Part shown: positions 45,486-54,779 of the stretch, piece by piece
How the letters are laid out: each line of letters starts with the position of its first letter
Numbering within the stretch: the first letter of the stretch is position 1
NCBI RefSeq assembly: GCF_023156505.1
Contig: NZ_JALNMJ010000003.1
Span: forward strand, 1-64,000
Direction: 5' to 3'
Length of the DNA: 64,000 nucleotides
Source of the DNA: Roseibium sediminicola
GTDB lineage: Bacteria > Pseudomonadota > Alphaproteobacteria > Rhizobiales > Stappiaceae
Notes under the pieces: model-generated
Database searches by the model: none
The model's input: only the letters and a program-made list of their open reading frames with translations
Told to the model about the DNA's origin: nothing
Position numbers and translations under genes: made by a program

Positions 45486-46709
45486 ATGACCAACCGTCCC
45501 TTGAAACTGGAATTCGACGGCGCGAACGGCGCCAGACTGGCGGCGCGGCTGGATCTGCCGGCTGGACGGATCCGGGCCTTCGCGTTATTTGCCCACTGTT
45601 TCACCTGTTCCAAGGACATTCCCGCGGCTCGGCACATTGCCGGGGCGCTGGCCGCCGAAGGCATGGCGGTGCTGCGCTTCGACTTCACCGGGCTTGGCGG
45701 CAGCGGCGGCGATTTCTCCTCCACCGGTTTTTCTTCCAACGTGGAGGATCTGAAACGCGCTGCCGATTTTCTTCGGCAGACTTACGAAGCGCCCCAACTT
45801 CTGATCGGCCATTCCTTGGGCGGAGCGGCCATCCTGTCGGTCGCCGCCGATATCCCTGAGGCACGGGCCGTGGTGACCATCGGCGCGCCAGCCGACGCCG
45901 ATCACGTGATCCACAATTTCAAGGGCGCGGAGGAAACCATTCGCAGGGTCGGCGTCGGCGAGGTCGATCTGGCGGGCAGAACCTTCACCATCCGCAGGGA
46001 GTTTCTGGAGGACCTGGAAAAACAGTCCGTCCGGGACAGGGTCTCCCGGCTCGGCAAGGCGCTTCTGGTGATGCATGCGCCGCTCGATGACACGGTCGGC
46101 ATCGACAATGCGACGGACATTTTCGTCGCCGCAAAACACCCCAAGAGTTTCGTTTCCCTGGACAAAGCCGATCATCTGCTGTCGCGCAGCGAGGAGGCCG
46201 CCTATGCGGCGCGGGTGATCGCAGGCTGGGCCAGCGGTTATCTCGACACAGAGACGGACAAATCAGCCGACGAGGCCAGGGACGGGGTCGAGGTGGTCGA
46301 GACAGGGCAGGGCAAGTTCCAGGCGATGGTGGCAAGCGGTTCGCACAGGCTGATCGCCGATGAGCCCATGGACTATGGTGGCCTCGACAGCGGCATGTCG
46401 CCTTACGGCTTTCTGTCCGCGGCGCTCGGCGCTTGCACCGTCATGACCCTGCGCATGTATGCCGACCGCAAGGGGTTCAAGGTCGACCGGATCGGCACGC
46501 GGGTCCTGCACGGCAAGGTTCATGCCGCCGATTGCGAGGACTGCTCCGACGAGATCAGGGAAAAGGGTAGCCGGATCGATCGCTTCGAGCGGTTGATCAT
46601 GCTGGAAGGCGATCTGGATGCCGACACGCGCGCGCGCATGCTGGAAAATCGCCGACAAGTGCCCGGTGCATCGGACGCTGGAAGCCGGCGCCGCGGTGGT
46701 CACGCGTGA
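45486..46709 (+). CDS. Alpha/beta hydrolase-OsmC fusion protein, with likely C-terminal frameshift
   Basis: As read, 407 residues. The hydrolase half (1-250) has FDFTGLGGSGG, nucleophile elbow GHSLGG, an Asp in HAPLDD and a His in KADHLL. The OsmC-like half (about 270 on) has the first Cys in LGACTVMTLRMYAD. The second conserved Cys block (ADKCPVHRTLE) is out of frame: an A-run AAAA at 46645-46648 has one extra base. Reading without it gives IADKCPVHRTLEAGAAVV and a stop at 46731. OsmC domains reduce organic peroxides through two Cys, so that half may be inactive, or this may be a homopolymer sequencing error. Confidence 0.85.
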   Translation: MTNRPLKLEFDGANGARLAARLDLPAGRIRAFALFAHCFTCSKDIPAARHIAGALAAEGMAVLRFDFTGLGGSGGDFSSTGFSSNVEDLKRAADFLRQTYEAPQLLIGHSLGGAAILSVAADIPEARAVVTIGAPADADHVIHNFKGAEETIRRVGVGEVDLAGRTFTIRREFLEDLEKQSVRDRVSRLGKALLVMHAPLDDTVGIDNATDIFVAAKHPKSFVSLDKADHLLSRSEEAAYAARVIAGWASGYLDTETDKSADEARDGVEVVETGQGKFQAMVASGSHRLIADEPMDYGGLDSGMSPYGFLSAALGACTVMTLRMYADRKGFKVDRIGTRVLHGKVHAADCEDCSDEIREKGSRIDRFERLIMLEGDLDADTRARMLENRRQVPGASDAGSRRRGGHA

Positions 46710-46848
46710 GGATCACCCGGTTATTGACTAAAGACACGGCGTGTCTCAGACCGTCAAAGTCTGTTCAGAATTGATCGCGATAGCCGGGACAGGGGTGGTA
46801 ACCCCCCGGACATCTAAACCGTTTTCATCGATGGACCTCGGCTCACCT

Positions 46849-46884
46849 ATCCCGGGTATTCGCTACGCTGCGCCCGGGATGACG
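46849..46884. repeat. REP-like palindrome
   Basis: ATCCCGGG (46849-46856) pairs with CCCGGGAT (46873-46880) and runs into GATGAC, like the unit at 377-412. It lies in the gap between the fusion gene and the DUF2336 gene. Confidence 0.5.
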
Positions 46885-46907
46885 AAGTCAGAATTTGGGG
46901 AGCTGCC

Positions 46908-48014
46908 TCAGGCGGCCTGACCTTCAAGGGTCTGTAGGCGGATTTTCATGAAGGACAGCAGACGGCGGGCATCCCGGTCCGACAGGGACTGATAGTCGGT
47001 TGCCCAGTTTCCCGCGGTCGAAGCCGGCTGCTTGTTGTGCATGGCGCGTGCCTTGCAAAGCGCCGAATAGTCGGCGTTTTCAACGCCCATGGCACGGCAC
47101 AGGACGGCAACGCCGGTCGCGTCATAACGGACCATGACATTGGTCACGTATTTCTGCTCAAGGCCTGCCATTTCGGCAAGCAGGAAGCAGATGTCGAACA
47201 GGTTGTTTGACAGCGCCAGCTGGGTGATGGCCTTGCCCAGTGACCGCTGTCCGGCGCGGATTTCCTTCAAGGTCGCCTTGGCATTGATCCGTGTCGCCTT
47301 GCGCTCCAGCTTGGAGCTGGCGACGACCTTGCTGGCCTTGTGGAACAGATCGTTGACCAGATCCTCGTTGTCCTTGCGCATCTGGCGGATCTTGGCCTGT
47401 TGCTGCGCCGGCATCTGGTTGATCAGCTTGTCGTAGTCGGTCTCCGTGACGTCCGACCGCTCCATCATGGCGTCGCGGATCTTTTCATCGCGCTCGGCCA
47501 GCTTGATCAGCAGCCGCGACCCCCAGTCGGAAATCTGTGCGCCGTCATTGGCGGCCACCGACTGTTTGACCGGGCTTTCGCCGCGTTCGAGCAGAACGTC
47601 GGTGACGTTGGCTTCCAGGTGTTTGCGCTTGGAGATCGCCAGCAGGTGACCCTGACCCATGGTTTTTGCCAGCCGCAGAATGTCCTCGGTCTTGAGGGCA
47701 TTGGAAGACGTCAGCATCGGTCGGGCGATGTCGATTTCTTCGCGGGCCAGTTCGTAGGCAATCTTGTGGGACGTGTCGTCGATCGGCGCCAGCTGTTCGG
47801 AAATCACCTTCTTCTGCTCCGGCTCCATCGTTGGGAGCATGCTTTCCAGCACCGTGTTGAACAGCGTGATCTCTTCGGTCTGGTAGCTGTCAGCTCCTCT
47901 GACGAAAAGCTCGGTGACATGTTCCACCAGCTGATGACGCTTTTCCGGGGTGCTGTCCTGCGCGAGACTGAGAAGGTCGTTGATCATCTTGAGGCCGTCC
48001 ATTTTTGTATGCAT
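46908..48014 (-). CDS. DUF2336 family protein, copy A
   Basis: A 368-residue soluble, strongly helical protein of DUF2336, a family found mainly in alphaproteobacteria with no proven role. It shares the whole layout with copy B at 48890: an N-terminal block with KRHQLVEHVTELFVRGAD, a central IRQMRKDNEDLVNDLF helix, the segment YVTNVMVRYDATGVAVLCRA and a C-terminal SDRDARRLLSFMKI. The repeated helices suggest a HEAT/ARM-like scaffold. It follows the cyclo-ligase gene on the same strand. Confidence 0.8.
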   Translation of the reverse strand: MHTKMDGLKMINDLLSLAQDSTPEKRHQLVEHVTELFVRGADSYQTEEITLFNTVLESMLPTMEPEQKKVISEQLAPIDDTSHKIAYELAREEIDIARPMLTSSNALKTEDILRLAKTMGQGHLLAISKRKHLEANVTDVLLERGESPVKQSVAANDGAQISDWGSRLLIKLAERDEKIRDAMMERSDVTETDYDKLINQMPAQQQAKIRQMRKDNEDLVNDLFHKASKVVASSKLERKATRINAKATLKEIRAGQRSLGKAITQLALSNNLFDICFLLAEMAGLEQKYVTNVMVRYDATGVAVLCRAMGVENADYSALCKARAMHNKQPASTAGNWATDYQSLSDRDARRLLSFMKIRLQTLEGQAA

Positions 48015-48233
48015 AGACCTACCCCGGAGACAGTTTACAACTGTCTAAAGCGCAGTTGAAAAATTAGACTAATCTTTTGCAATATCCGTATTAGTAACAG
48101 GTGTGGAAAGGCAGGCGTGACACTTCGGGTAGTTTCTGAGTTCGCGCTGCGTATTCTTGAGTAATTCTCGATTGGTTCCTGAATTTGTTCAGGTGAACAC
48201 AAATCGGATATGCACAGGACGTTCTCCGGCGGC

Positions 48234-48866
48234 CTAGGCCAAGATTGCCATGTCCATGGGAAGGTCCCAGGCCATCGGGAAAATCGTTTCGATCTGAGAG
48301 AAGGCAAAGCCGACGCCGACGACAAGCGGTTTGGCGTTCATCGACGCCAGTGTCCGGTCGTAATATCCCCCGCCATTGCCGAGACGGTAGAGGTCTTTGT
48401 CGATGCCAACCACGGGAGCGATCACGATTTGGGGATGCTGTGGCGGGCCGTTTGCAGGAACCAGGATATTCCATGTGCCGCGGATCATCTCGCAACCGGG
48501 CGACCAGGGTCGAAAGATCAGCGGAGCCTTCCTTTCGAGCACAACCGGCAACAGCACTTTCTTGCCGGCGCCGTACAGCTCCGTCATAAGCGGTCTGAGG
48601 TCAGGTTCACCCCGAATGGGCCAATAGACAGCGATAGTCTCGAATTGCCGGTCCGTCAGAACCTCGCGCAACCGCGCGATCAACGCGGAGGTTGCCGTCT
48701 GTCTGTCCGATTGGCCTTGTTGCCTGCGTTTCTGGTAAAGCCGCTCGCGCTCGGATTTGCGGAACTGGCGCACATCAAGGTAGGTCTGTTCGTCGATGAG
48801 GTGACCGCCGATGATCTTGTGCGCGTGACAGGCGGGATCTCCCGGCGGGTCGTCGTCCTCGTGCAT
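48234..48866 (-). CDS. 5-formyltetrahydrofolate cyclo-ligase family protein
   Basis: A 210-residue enzyme with the 5-FCL signature: RLGNGGGYYDRTLAS near the end (ATP/Mg site) and FRKSERERLYQKRR near residue 33. The family converts 5-formyl-THF with ATP to 5,10-methenyl-THF. An extra 30-residue N-terminus precedes the core. It lies between two DUF2336 genes on the same strand, 23 bp after copy B, an unusual setting. Confidence 0.85.
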   Translation of the reverse strand: MHEDDDPPGDPACHAHKIIGGHLIDEQTYLDVRQFRKSERERLYQKRRQQGQSDRQTATSALIARLREVLTDRQFETIAVYWPIRGEPDLRPLMTELYGAGKKVLLPVVLERKAPLIFRPWSPGCEMIRGTWNILVPANGPPQHPQIVIAPVVGIDKDLYRLGNGGGYYDRTLASMNAKPLVVGVGFAFSQIETIFPMAWDLPMDMAILA

Positions 48867-48889
48867 TCGGGAGTGTCCATTCCGACGGT

Positions 48890-49888
48890 TCAGGCGGCTT
48901 CTTCGTGTTTGGCTGCTTTCAGTTTGATCTTCATCAGCGTCAGCAGACGGCGGGCGTCGGTGTCATCCAGCATGTGATAGTTGGTCAGCCATTTGCTGCC
49001 GGTGCTTTCCGGAAACTTCAGGTGCTTGCAGCGTTCCTTGCAGACGGCCTGGAATTCCATCGCGCCGATGCCGCAGGCGCGGCAAACGGCTGCGATCCCC
49101 GTAGAATCGTAGCGAACCATGAGGTTGTGGACGTATTTCATTTCCAGTCCGGAGGACGCCGAGAGCAATCCGACGGCATCGAGCAGATTGTGCTCGTGCG
49201 AGAGCTGGTAGATCGCCTTGTTCAAGGTTGTCTTGCCCAGCTTGATCCCCATCAGCCAAGCCTTGGGGCTGATCTTGGAGGGCTTTGGCACGAGTTCGGA
49301 GCCTGCGGCGATTTCACCGTCGTCCCGGAACAGGTCCTCGATCAGTTCCTCGTTGGACTTGCGCAGGTGCCGGATCCGGTCGCCCATCTGCTTCGGCATG
49401 TCTTTGACCAGGCTCTCGAACACCGGCATGGTGATCTCGGCACCGAGGTTCGCTGCAACCGCATGTTTGACTTCTTTGCTGCCGCGCTTGATCAGGATGC
49501 TGCTGAGATCCTTGCTGACGTGATCGCGCTTCGCGAGCGCCAGCAGATAGCCCTGATCCTTGGTCTCGGCGATCTTCTTGAGATCGGCCTCCGTGAGGGC
49601 CTTTGAGCGCTCCAAGATGGCCTGCGCGACAGGCAGGTCGTCGCTGGCCATGGCCGCGGCGAGCTTTGAGGACATCGATTGGACGTCGGCAAGCTGCTCC
49701 GACATTTTGCGCTTCGCTTCATGTTCAAGCGAATCGTAGACGCCTTCAAGCATGCTGTTCAGGAGATTGGTTTCTTCCGAACCGGTGTCCTCGGCGCGGG
49801 CCACAAGAAGTCCGGTCACGTGCTCGGCGAGCTCGTGTTTTTTCTTCTTTGAACTGTCTTTGGCAAGCTTGAGAAGCGCGTCGGTCAT
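48890..49888 (-). CDS. DUF2336 family protein, copy B
   Basis: A 332-residue helical protein, a paralogue of copy A. The best matching segments are KKHELAEHVTGLLVARAEDT, IRHLRKSNEELIEDLFRDD, YVHNLMVRYDSTGIAAVCRA and DDTDARRLLTLMKIKL. No membrane segment or catalytic motif is seen. It leads a minus-strand run: DUF2336-B, cyclo-ligase, DUF2336-A. Both copies probably arose by duplication. Confidence 0.8.
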   Translation of the reverse strand: MTDALLKLAKDSSKKKKHELAEHVTGLLVARAEDTGSEETNLLNSMLEGVYDSLEHEAKRKMSEQLADVQSMSSKLAAAMASDDLPVAQAILERSKALTEADLKKIAETKDQGYLLALAKRDHVSKDLSSILIKRGSKEVKHAVAANLGAEITMPVFESLVKDMPKQMGDRIRHLRKSNEELIEDLFRDDGEIAAGSELVPKPSKISPKAWLMGIKLGKTTLNKAIYQLSHEHNLLDAVGLLSASSGLEMKYVHNLMVRYDSTGIAAVCRACGIGAMEFQAVCKERCKHLKFPESTGSKWLTNYHMLDDTDARRLLTLMKIKLKAAKHEEAA

Positions 49889-50017
49889 CGAAAGTCCCTA
49901 TCGGGAAAATTTTCTCCAACATTCCTTTATAACCTGTGAAAATCGACAGGATTTTTGAACAGAACGGCGGAATTCCGCGGAGTTGACCTCTCGGCCAAGA
50001 TCCGTCATGGGATTGGT

Positions 50018-50662
50018 ATGATTGACAGGCCCATTCTCTATTCCTTTCGACGCTGCCCCTATGCCATCCGCGCAAGGCTCGCGATTACCGCAAGCGGACA
50101 AAGAGTGGAACTGCGCGAGATCGTGTTGCGCGACAAGGCGCCGGAGTTTCTGGAGACTTCGCCGTCTGCAACGGTTCCCTGTCTGAAAGACGGGGGCAGT
50201 GTCCTCGACGAGAGCCTCGACATCATGCTGTGGGCGCTGAAGAAATCCGACCCCGACGCCTGGCTTCTCCCGGAGGCGGGGACGCTTGCGGAGGTGCTTG
50301 ACCTGATCGGGACCTGCGACGGTCCCTTCAAGCGACATCTCGATCGCTACAAATACGATACGCGTTATGCCGATGCCGACAAGGACACGGAGCGGGGCAG
50401 GGCTTCGGAGTTTCTGTGGCTGATCAATGGCCGCCTGGCCGAACACCCCTGGCTGTTCGGTTCGCGCGCCTGCCTTGCCGATTTTGCAATCCTGCCTTTC
50501 GTGCGCCAGTTCGCCAACGCCGACCGGGACTGGTTCGACCGCCAGGACTGGAGTGCGTTGAAGGGGTGGCTGGCCGCGTTCGAAACCTCGGACCGGTTTC
50601 AGGCGGTGATGGCCAAATGGCCCAGGTGGCAGTCTGGAGACGAACAGACCCTGTTCCCTTGA
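50018..50662 (+). CDS. Glutathione S-transferase-like protein
   Basis: I chose ATG 50018; an upstream in-frame ATG at 49955 exists. The 214-residue product opens with ILYSFRRCPYAIRARLAI, a thioredoxin-fold GST N-terminal domain with CPYA at the active-site position, and continues with a TVPCLKDGGSVLDESLDI stretch for glutathione contacts. The C-terminal helical domain follows (about 90-210). Substrate unknown. It is the last gene before degP. Confidence 0.82.
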   Translation: MIDRPILYSFRRCPYAIRARLAITASGQRVELREIVLRDKAPEFLETSPSATVPCLKDGGSVLDESLDIMLWALKKSDPDAWLLPEAGTLAEVLDLIGTCDGPFKRHLDRYKYDTRYADADKDTERGRASEFLWLINGRLAEHPWLFGSRACLADFAILPFVRQFANADRDWFDRQDWSALKGWLAAFETSDRFQAVMAKWPRWQSGDEQTLFP

Positions 50663-50845
50663 ACAGGCGCAGGCTCCAACTGGTCGGGGCGATGCTCCGT
50701 TATCCCAATCTTACAAATCCTTAATCTGTCCGACAGGCGCCTGTAAGGCACGCTCACCTAGATTCATCCTCGAACCTGGAACGCGAGTCCCTTCGTGCGT
50801 TCCCGACCATGGCCTTCAGTTCGAAAGTCGATAGAGGAAGAAAAA

Positions 50846-52372
50846 ATGGAAAACCGTCGCTCTGTCTCTCCTTTGCGGTCCCGCCGCGCCAAATTGCTGG
50901 CAGGAGTTGTTGCGCTTGGCGCCGCCGGGCTTATGACTGCCCAGACAATTGTGCCCAGCCAGTTGGCTTTTGCCGACGCCGTTCGCGTCGATACCGCGGC
51001 GCCGACCGACTTTTCGGATGTGGTGCGCACCGTCAGCCCCGCTGTTGTCAGCGTTCAGGTGAAACAGGCGGCCGAACCCCGCATGATGAATTTCGGCGGC
51101 AAGGACGGCTTTGACGAGTTCTTCAAGGGTCTGCCCGACGGCCATCCCTTCCAGAAATTCTTCCGGGATTTCGGCGGCCGCGGTGACAACGGCCAGGAGC
51201 AGCGCCGTCAGCCGCGCCAATATGGCATGTCGCAAGGCTCCGGCTTCTTCATTTCCGAAGACGGTTATGTGGTCACCAATCACCACGTGATCGACAAGGG
51301 CACCGAATTCACCGTCATCGACCAGAAGGGCGACGAATACCAGGCCACGCTGATCGGCGCTGACAAGCGCACCGACCTCGCGCTGCTCAAGGTCGAAAGC
51401 GACAAGGACTTCACGTATGTCGACTTCGCCAAGGAAGCACCGGAAGTCGGCGAGTGGACCGTCGCCATCGGCAACCCGTTCGGTCTTGGCGGTTCCGTGA
51501 CCGCCGGCATCGTCTCTGCGCGCGGCCGTGACATCGGCGCGGGTCCGTACGACGACTTCATTCAGATCGACGCTCCGGTCAACCGCGGTAATTCCGGCGG
51601 TCCGGCCTTCAACATGCGCGGCGAGGTCATTGGCGTGAACGCGGCGATCTTCTCGCCGTCGGGCGGCAATGTCGGCATTGCCTTCGCGATCCCGGCCTCG
51701 ACCGCCCAGGACGTCATCATGGAACTGAAGGATGACGGCACGGTCGTCCGCGGGTGGCTGGGCGTTCAAATCCAGAACGTCACCAGTGACATCGCGGAGA
51801 GCCTTGGCCTTGAGGAGGCCCGCGGCGCCATCGTCGCGGAAGCGCAGGAAAACAGCCCGGCTCAGAAGGCTGGCCTGCGCTCAGGCGACACCATCCTGGC
51901 CGTGAACGGCACGGAAGTGGAAGGCCCGCGTGAACTTTCCAAGATCATCGCCGCCTTCGAACCCGATACCACGGTCGATGTCACCGTCTGGCGCGACGGC
52001 AAGAAGCAGGACATCGATGTAACGCTCGGACGCCTGCAGGAGCAGGAGCAGGTCGCGTCCCTCCAGCCGGAGCAGGCGGAAGAAACGACCAGTCTCGATG
52101 ATCTCGGCCTTGTGCTGACCACCAAGGCGGAAGCCGGCATGGAAGGCAACGGCGTTGTCATCGCCGAGATCGATCCGGACAGCCCGGCGGCCGAAAAGCG
52201 CCTCAACACGGGCGACGTCATCCTGGAAGTCGCCGGTATGGAAGTGAACAGCCCCGCTGATGTCCTGAAGGCGCTCGAAAAAGCCGAGAAAGACGGCCGC
52301 AAGGCAGTGCTCTTCCGGGTCGAGACCAACAACACCACCCGGTTCGTCGCTCTGCCCATGAACCTGGCCTGA
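50846..52372 (+). CDS. degP: Periplasmic serine protease DegP/HtrA
   Basis: I chose ATG 50846, behind GAGGAAG; the 508-residue protein has an N-terminal signal or anchor helix (about 16-36). The catalytic triad is H147 (VVTNHHV), D177 (KRTDLALLKV) and S250 (NRGNSGGPAF). Two PDZ domains follow (about 300-390 and 410-505). DegP degrades misfolded envelope proteins. In related genomes it follows cycHJKL; here about 6.3 kb intervenes. Confidence 0.92.
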   Translation: MENRRSVSPLRSRRAKLLAGVVALGAAGLMTAQTIVPSQLAFADAVRVDTAAPTDFSDVVRTVSPAVVSVQVKQAAEPRMMNFGGKDGFDEFFKGLPDGHPFQKFFRDFGGRGDNGQEQRRQPRQYGMSQGSGFFISEDGYVVTNHHVIDKGTEFTVIDQKGDEYQATLIGADKRTDLALLKVESDKDFTYVDFAKEAPEVGEWTVAIGNPFGLGGSVTAGIVSARGRDIGAGPYDDFIQIDAPVNRGNSGGPAFNMRGEVIGVNAAIFSPSGGNVGIAFAIPASTAQDVIMELKDDGTVVRGWLGVQIQNVTSDIAESLGLEEARGAIVAEAQENSPAQKAGLRSGDTILAVNGTEVEGPRELSKIIAAFEPDTTVDVTVWRDGKKQDIDVTLGRLQEQEQVASLQPEQAEETTSLDDLGLVLTTKAEAGMEGNGVVIAEIDPDSPAAEKRLNTGDVILEVAGMEVNSPADVLKALEKAEKDGRKAVLFRVETNNTTRFVALPMNLA

Positions 52373-52519
52373 TCAGGTACCGGTTCCAACGAGCCGGCTC
52401 CTGTGCGGCGTGACCGGCCTGCCCTCTGCCCCCAAACCCCGACGGGCCGGTCATCGCCAAGGTTCTGTCCGCCTTCCACGAAGGACAGACAAAGGGTTAT
52501 GCCCCAACCCTTAAAAGAC

Positions 52520-52564
52520 TGGCGGCGGCGTCCCACATCCATCGCCGCCGCCAGCCATTTTTTT
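52520..52564 (+). terminator. Rho-independent terminator after degP
   Basis: TGGCGGCGGCG (52520-52530) and CGCCGCCGCCA (52543-52553) form a perfect 11-bp stem, followed by seven T at 52558-52564. It lies about 150 bp after the degP stop and separates degP from the two-component genes. Confidence 0.85.
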
Positions 52565-52657
52565 GGATCGCCAGGCATCGAAATTTGAGCCCCGTTTGGC
52601 TCAGTCTTGCAGGAATGTCGATTGGCCCTCGAGCGCAACTCAAGGTAAAAGGGTTAC

Positions 52658-53344
52658 ATGTTGAAGATTCTTGTCATCGAAGACGATCCGGAAGCGGCCA
52701 GATACCTGGTCAAGGGCCTGAGCGAACTCGGTCATACCGCGGATCAGGCCGGCGACGGCGACAGCGGCCTGCAAATGGCGCTGGACGGCAACTACGACAT
52801 CCTCATTGTCGACCGCATGCTGCCAAGGCGCGACGGTCTGTCCGTCATCCAGGAACTGCGCCGTGAAGGCAATCACACGCCGGTGCTGATCCTGTCCGCG
52901 CTCGGTCAGGTCGATGACCGGGTCAAGGGCCTGAAGGCCGGCGGCGACGACTATCTGCCCAAGCCTTACGCCTTCACCGAACTGCAGGCCCGCATCGAGG
53001 CCCTTGCCCGGCGGCCGAAATCTGCCAACCAGGTCGAGACCACCTTCACGGTCGGCGATCTGACCCTGGATCGCATGGCCCATTCCTGCCGCCGCGGCGA
53101 GATCGACATTCCCTTGCAGCCGCGCGAATTCCGCCTGCTGGAATATCTGATGCAGAATGCCGGTCAGGTGGTGACCCGCACCATGCTCCTGGAAAATGTC
53201 TGGGAGTATCATTTCGACCCGCAGACCAACGTGATCGACGTGCACATCTCAAGGCTGCGCGGCAAGATCGACAAGGGCTTCGAGACCCCGTTGCTGCATA
53301 CGATCCGGGGAGCCGGATACACTATCCGTGACACGGCTCACTAG
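52658..53344 (+). CDS. OmpR-type response regulator downstream of degP
   Basis: A 228-residue regulator: receiver domain with EDD (8-10), phospho-Asp in ILIVDRMLP, Lys in YLPKPYAFTE, then an OmpR winged helix (IPLQPREFRLLEYLM, TNVIDVHISRLRGKI). It overlaps the kinase gene by 17 bp. A terminator separates it from degP, so it has its own promoter. In rhizobia the same pair sits between degP and glnE. Confidence 0.9.
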   Translation: MLKILVIEDDPEAARYLVKGLSELGHTADQAGDGDSGLQMALDGNYDILIVDRMLPRRDGLSVIQELRREGNHTPVLILSALGQVDDRVKGLKAGGDDYLPKPYAFTELQARIEALARRPKSANQVETTFTVGDLTLDRMAHSCRRGEIDIPLQPREFRLLEYLMQNAGQVVTRTMLLENVWEYHFDPQTNVIDVHISRLRGKIDKGFETPLLHTIRGAGYTIRDTAH

Positions 53345-54779
53345 GTTCACACGAACGACAGCCTTCAAGCTGTCGCTGCTCTACATTGCCGTCTTCACGG
53401 TGATGTCCGGGTTTCTGCTCGTCTATGTGTCGGAAAACACCGACCATCTGATGTCCGAGCAGGTGGTCCAGTCCGTCGATTCCGAATTGAAGGGTCTCGC
53501 CGACGTCTATGTGCGCGGCGGGGTCCGCGATCTGGTCGAAACCATCGACCGGCGGTCCCGTCATCCCGATGCCAGTCTCTATCTTTTGACCGACTTCGCC
53601 GGCAACGCCCTGGTCGGCAACATCGCGCGCCTGCCGACCACGGTTCTGGAAGAGGCCGATGGTGGCCTGCGCCGGGTCCGCTATACGCGCCTCGGTCAGG
53701 ACTCGGAAGATGTCGAACGCCAGGCCATGGTGCGCACCTTCGAGCTGCGTGGCGGCTTTCGCCTGCTGGTCGGCCGGGATCTCGGCGATCAGCTGCGTTT
53801 TTCCAACCTGCTCGGCAACGCCCTGCGCCTGTGGTTGATCGTCGTGGTGGTCATGGCCGCGATCACCTGGCTCTTCGTCAGCCGGCGGGTGATGAAGCGC
53901 ATCGACGAGATGTCGGCCACCAGCCGTACGATCATGCAAGGGGATCTTTCCGGACGCCTTTCCGTTGTCGGCACCGACGACGAATTCGACCGGCTCGCGG
54001 TCAACCTGAACGCCATGCTCGACCGGATCGAACTTCTGATGCAGTCGATGAAGGATGTCACCGACAACATCGCCCATGATCTGAAAACCCCGCTGACTCG
54101 CCTTCAGACAAGGACCGAGATAGCCCTGCGTGAGGCCAAGGGCGAGGACGGCTACCGGGCAGCACTTGAGGCGACGCTCGAGGAATCCGACCAGCTGCTG
54201 CGCGTCTTCAACGCCCTTTTGCGCATCGCCCGGATCGAATCGATGGCGCCGGGCTCGGTCATGGAACCGACGGATCTCAGCAAGCTGGTCGCCGAAGTGG
54301 CCGAGCTTTACGAGCCGCTTGTGGAGGATGAAGGCGGCCGGATGGAAACCGACTTGCCAGCAGGCCTGCGCGCCGACTGCAATCGGGACCTGATCAGCCA
54401 GGTTCTGGTCAATCTTATAGAAAACGCGCTCAAATATGGCCGACCTGAAGCAGGTGGCCTGTTGATCCGGCTGACCGGCCGGGAAGAAGGCGGCCGTGTT
54501 TCTCTGACGGTCACCGACAACGGACAAGGCATTCCGGAAAAGGATCAGGACCGGGTCAAGGAACGCTTCGTGCGCCTCGAGGAAAGCCGTACGGAACCTG
54601 GAACAGGACTTGGATTGAGCCTGGTCAAGGCGGTTGCCCGCTTGCATGGGGGAGACTTGCGCTTCAAGAATGAGACACCGGGACTTAGTGCCCGCATCGA
54701 TCTCAAACCGGTCGGACCGGACAATAACAGGAGCGGGCATGAAGAAGGCGGCACATCCGGAGAGCCAGAACAGTCCTGA
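53328..54779 (+). CDS. Sensor histidine kinase paired with 52658 regulator
   Basis: A 483-residue kinase with two membrane helices (about 14-36 and 165-187) around a periplasmic domain, a HAMP region, phosphorylation site in NIAHDLKTPLTRL, and ATPase boxes NLIENALKYG, DNGQGIP and GTGLGLSLV. The layout resembles CzcS/CusS/QseC-type kinases. The last 41 bp overlap glnE. The signal is unknown. Confidence 0.9.
   Translation: MTRLTRFTRTTAFKLSLLYIAVFTVMSGFLLVYVSENTDHLMSEQVVQSVDSELKGLADVYVRGGVRDLVETIDRRSRHPDASLYLLTDFAGNALVGNIARLPTTVLEEADGGLRRVRYTRLGQDSEDVERQAMVRTFELRGGFRLLVGRDLGDQLRFSNLLGNALRLWLIVVVVMAAITWLFVSRRVMKRIDEMSATSRTIMQGDLSGRLSVVGTDDEFDRLAVNLNAMLDRIELLMQSMKDVTDNIAHDLKTPLTRLQTRTEIALREAKGEDGYRAALEATLEESDQLLRVFNALLRIARIESMAPGSVMEPTDLSKLVAEVAELYEPLVEDEGGRMETDLPAGLRADCNRDLISQVLVNLIENALKYGRPEAGGLLIRLTGREEGGRVSLTVTDNGQGIPEKDQDRVKERFVRLEESRTEPGTGLGLSLVKAVARLHGGDLRFKNETPGLSARIDLKPVGPDNNRSGHEEGGTSGEPEQS

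Noticed and set aside
46780..46810. Possible terminator made by GGGGT and ACCCC near the fusion gene end
   Set aside because: The stem is short and interrupted, and there is no T-run.
44711..50845. Genomic island or prophage between ccmH and degP
   Set aside because: No integrase, attachment repeat, tRNA or phage gene is present, and base composition looks like the surroundings apart from short gaps; only an insertion or rearrangement is supported.
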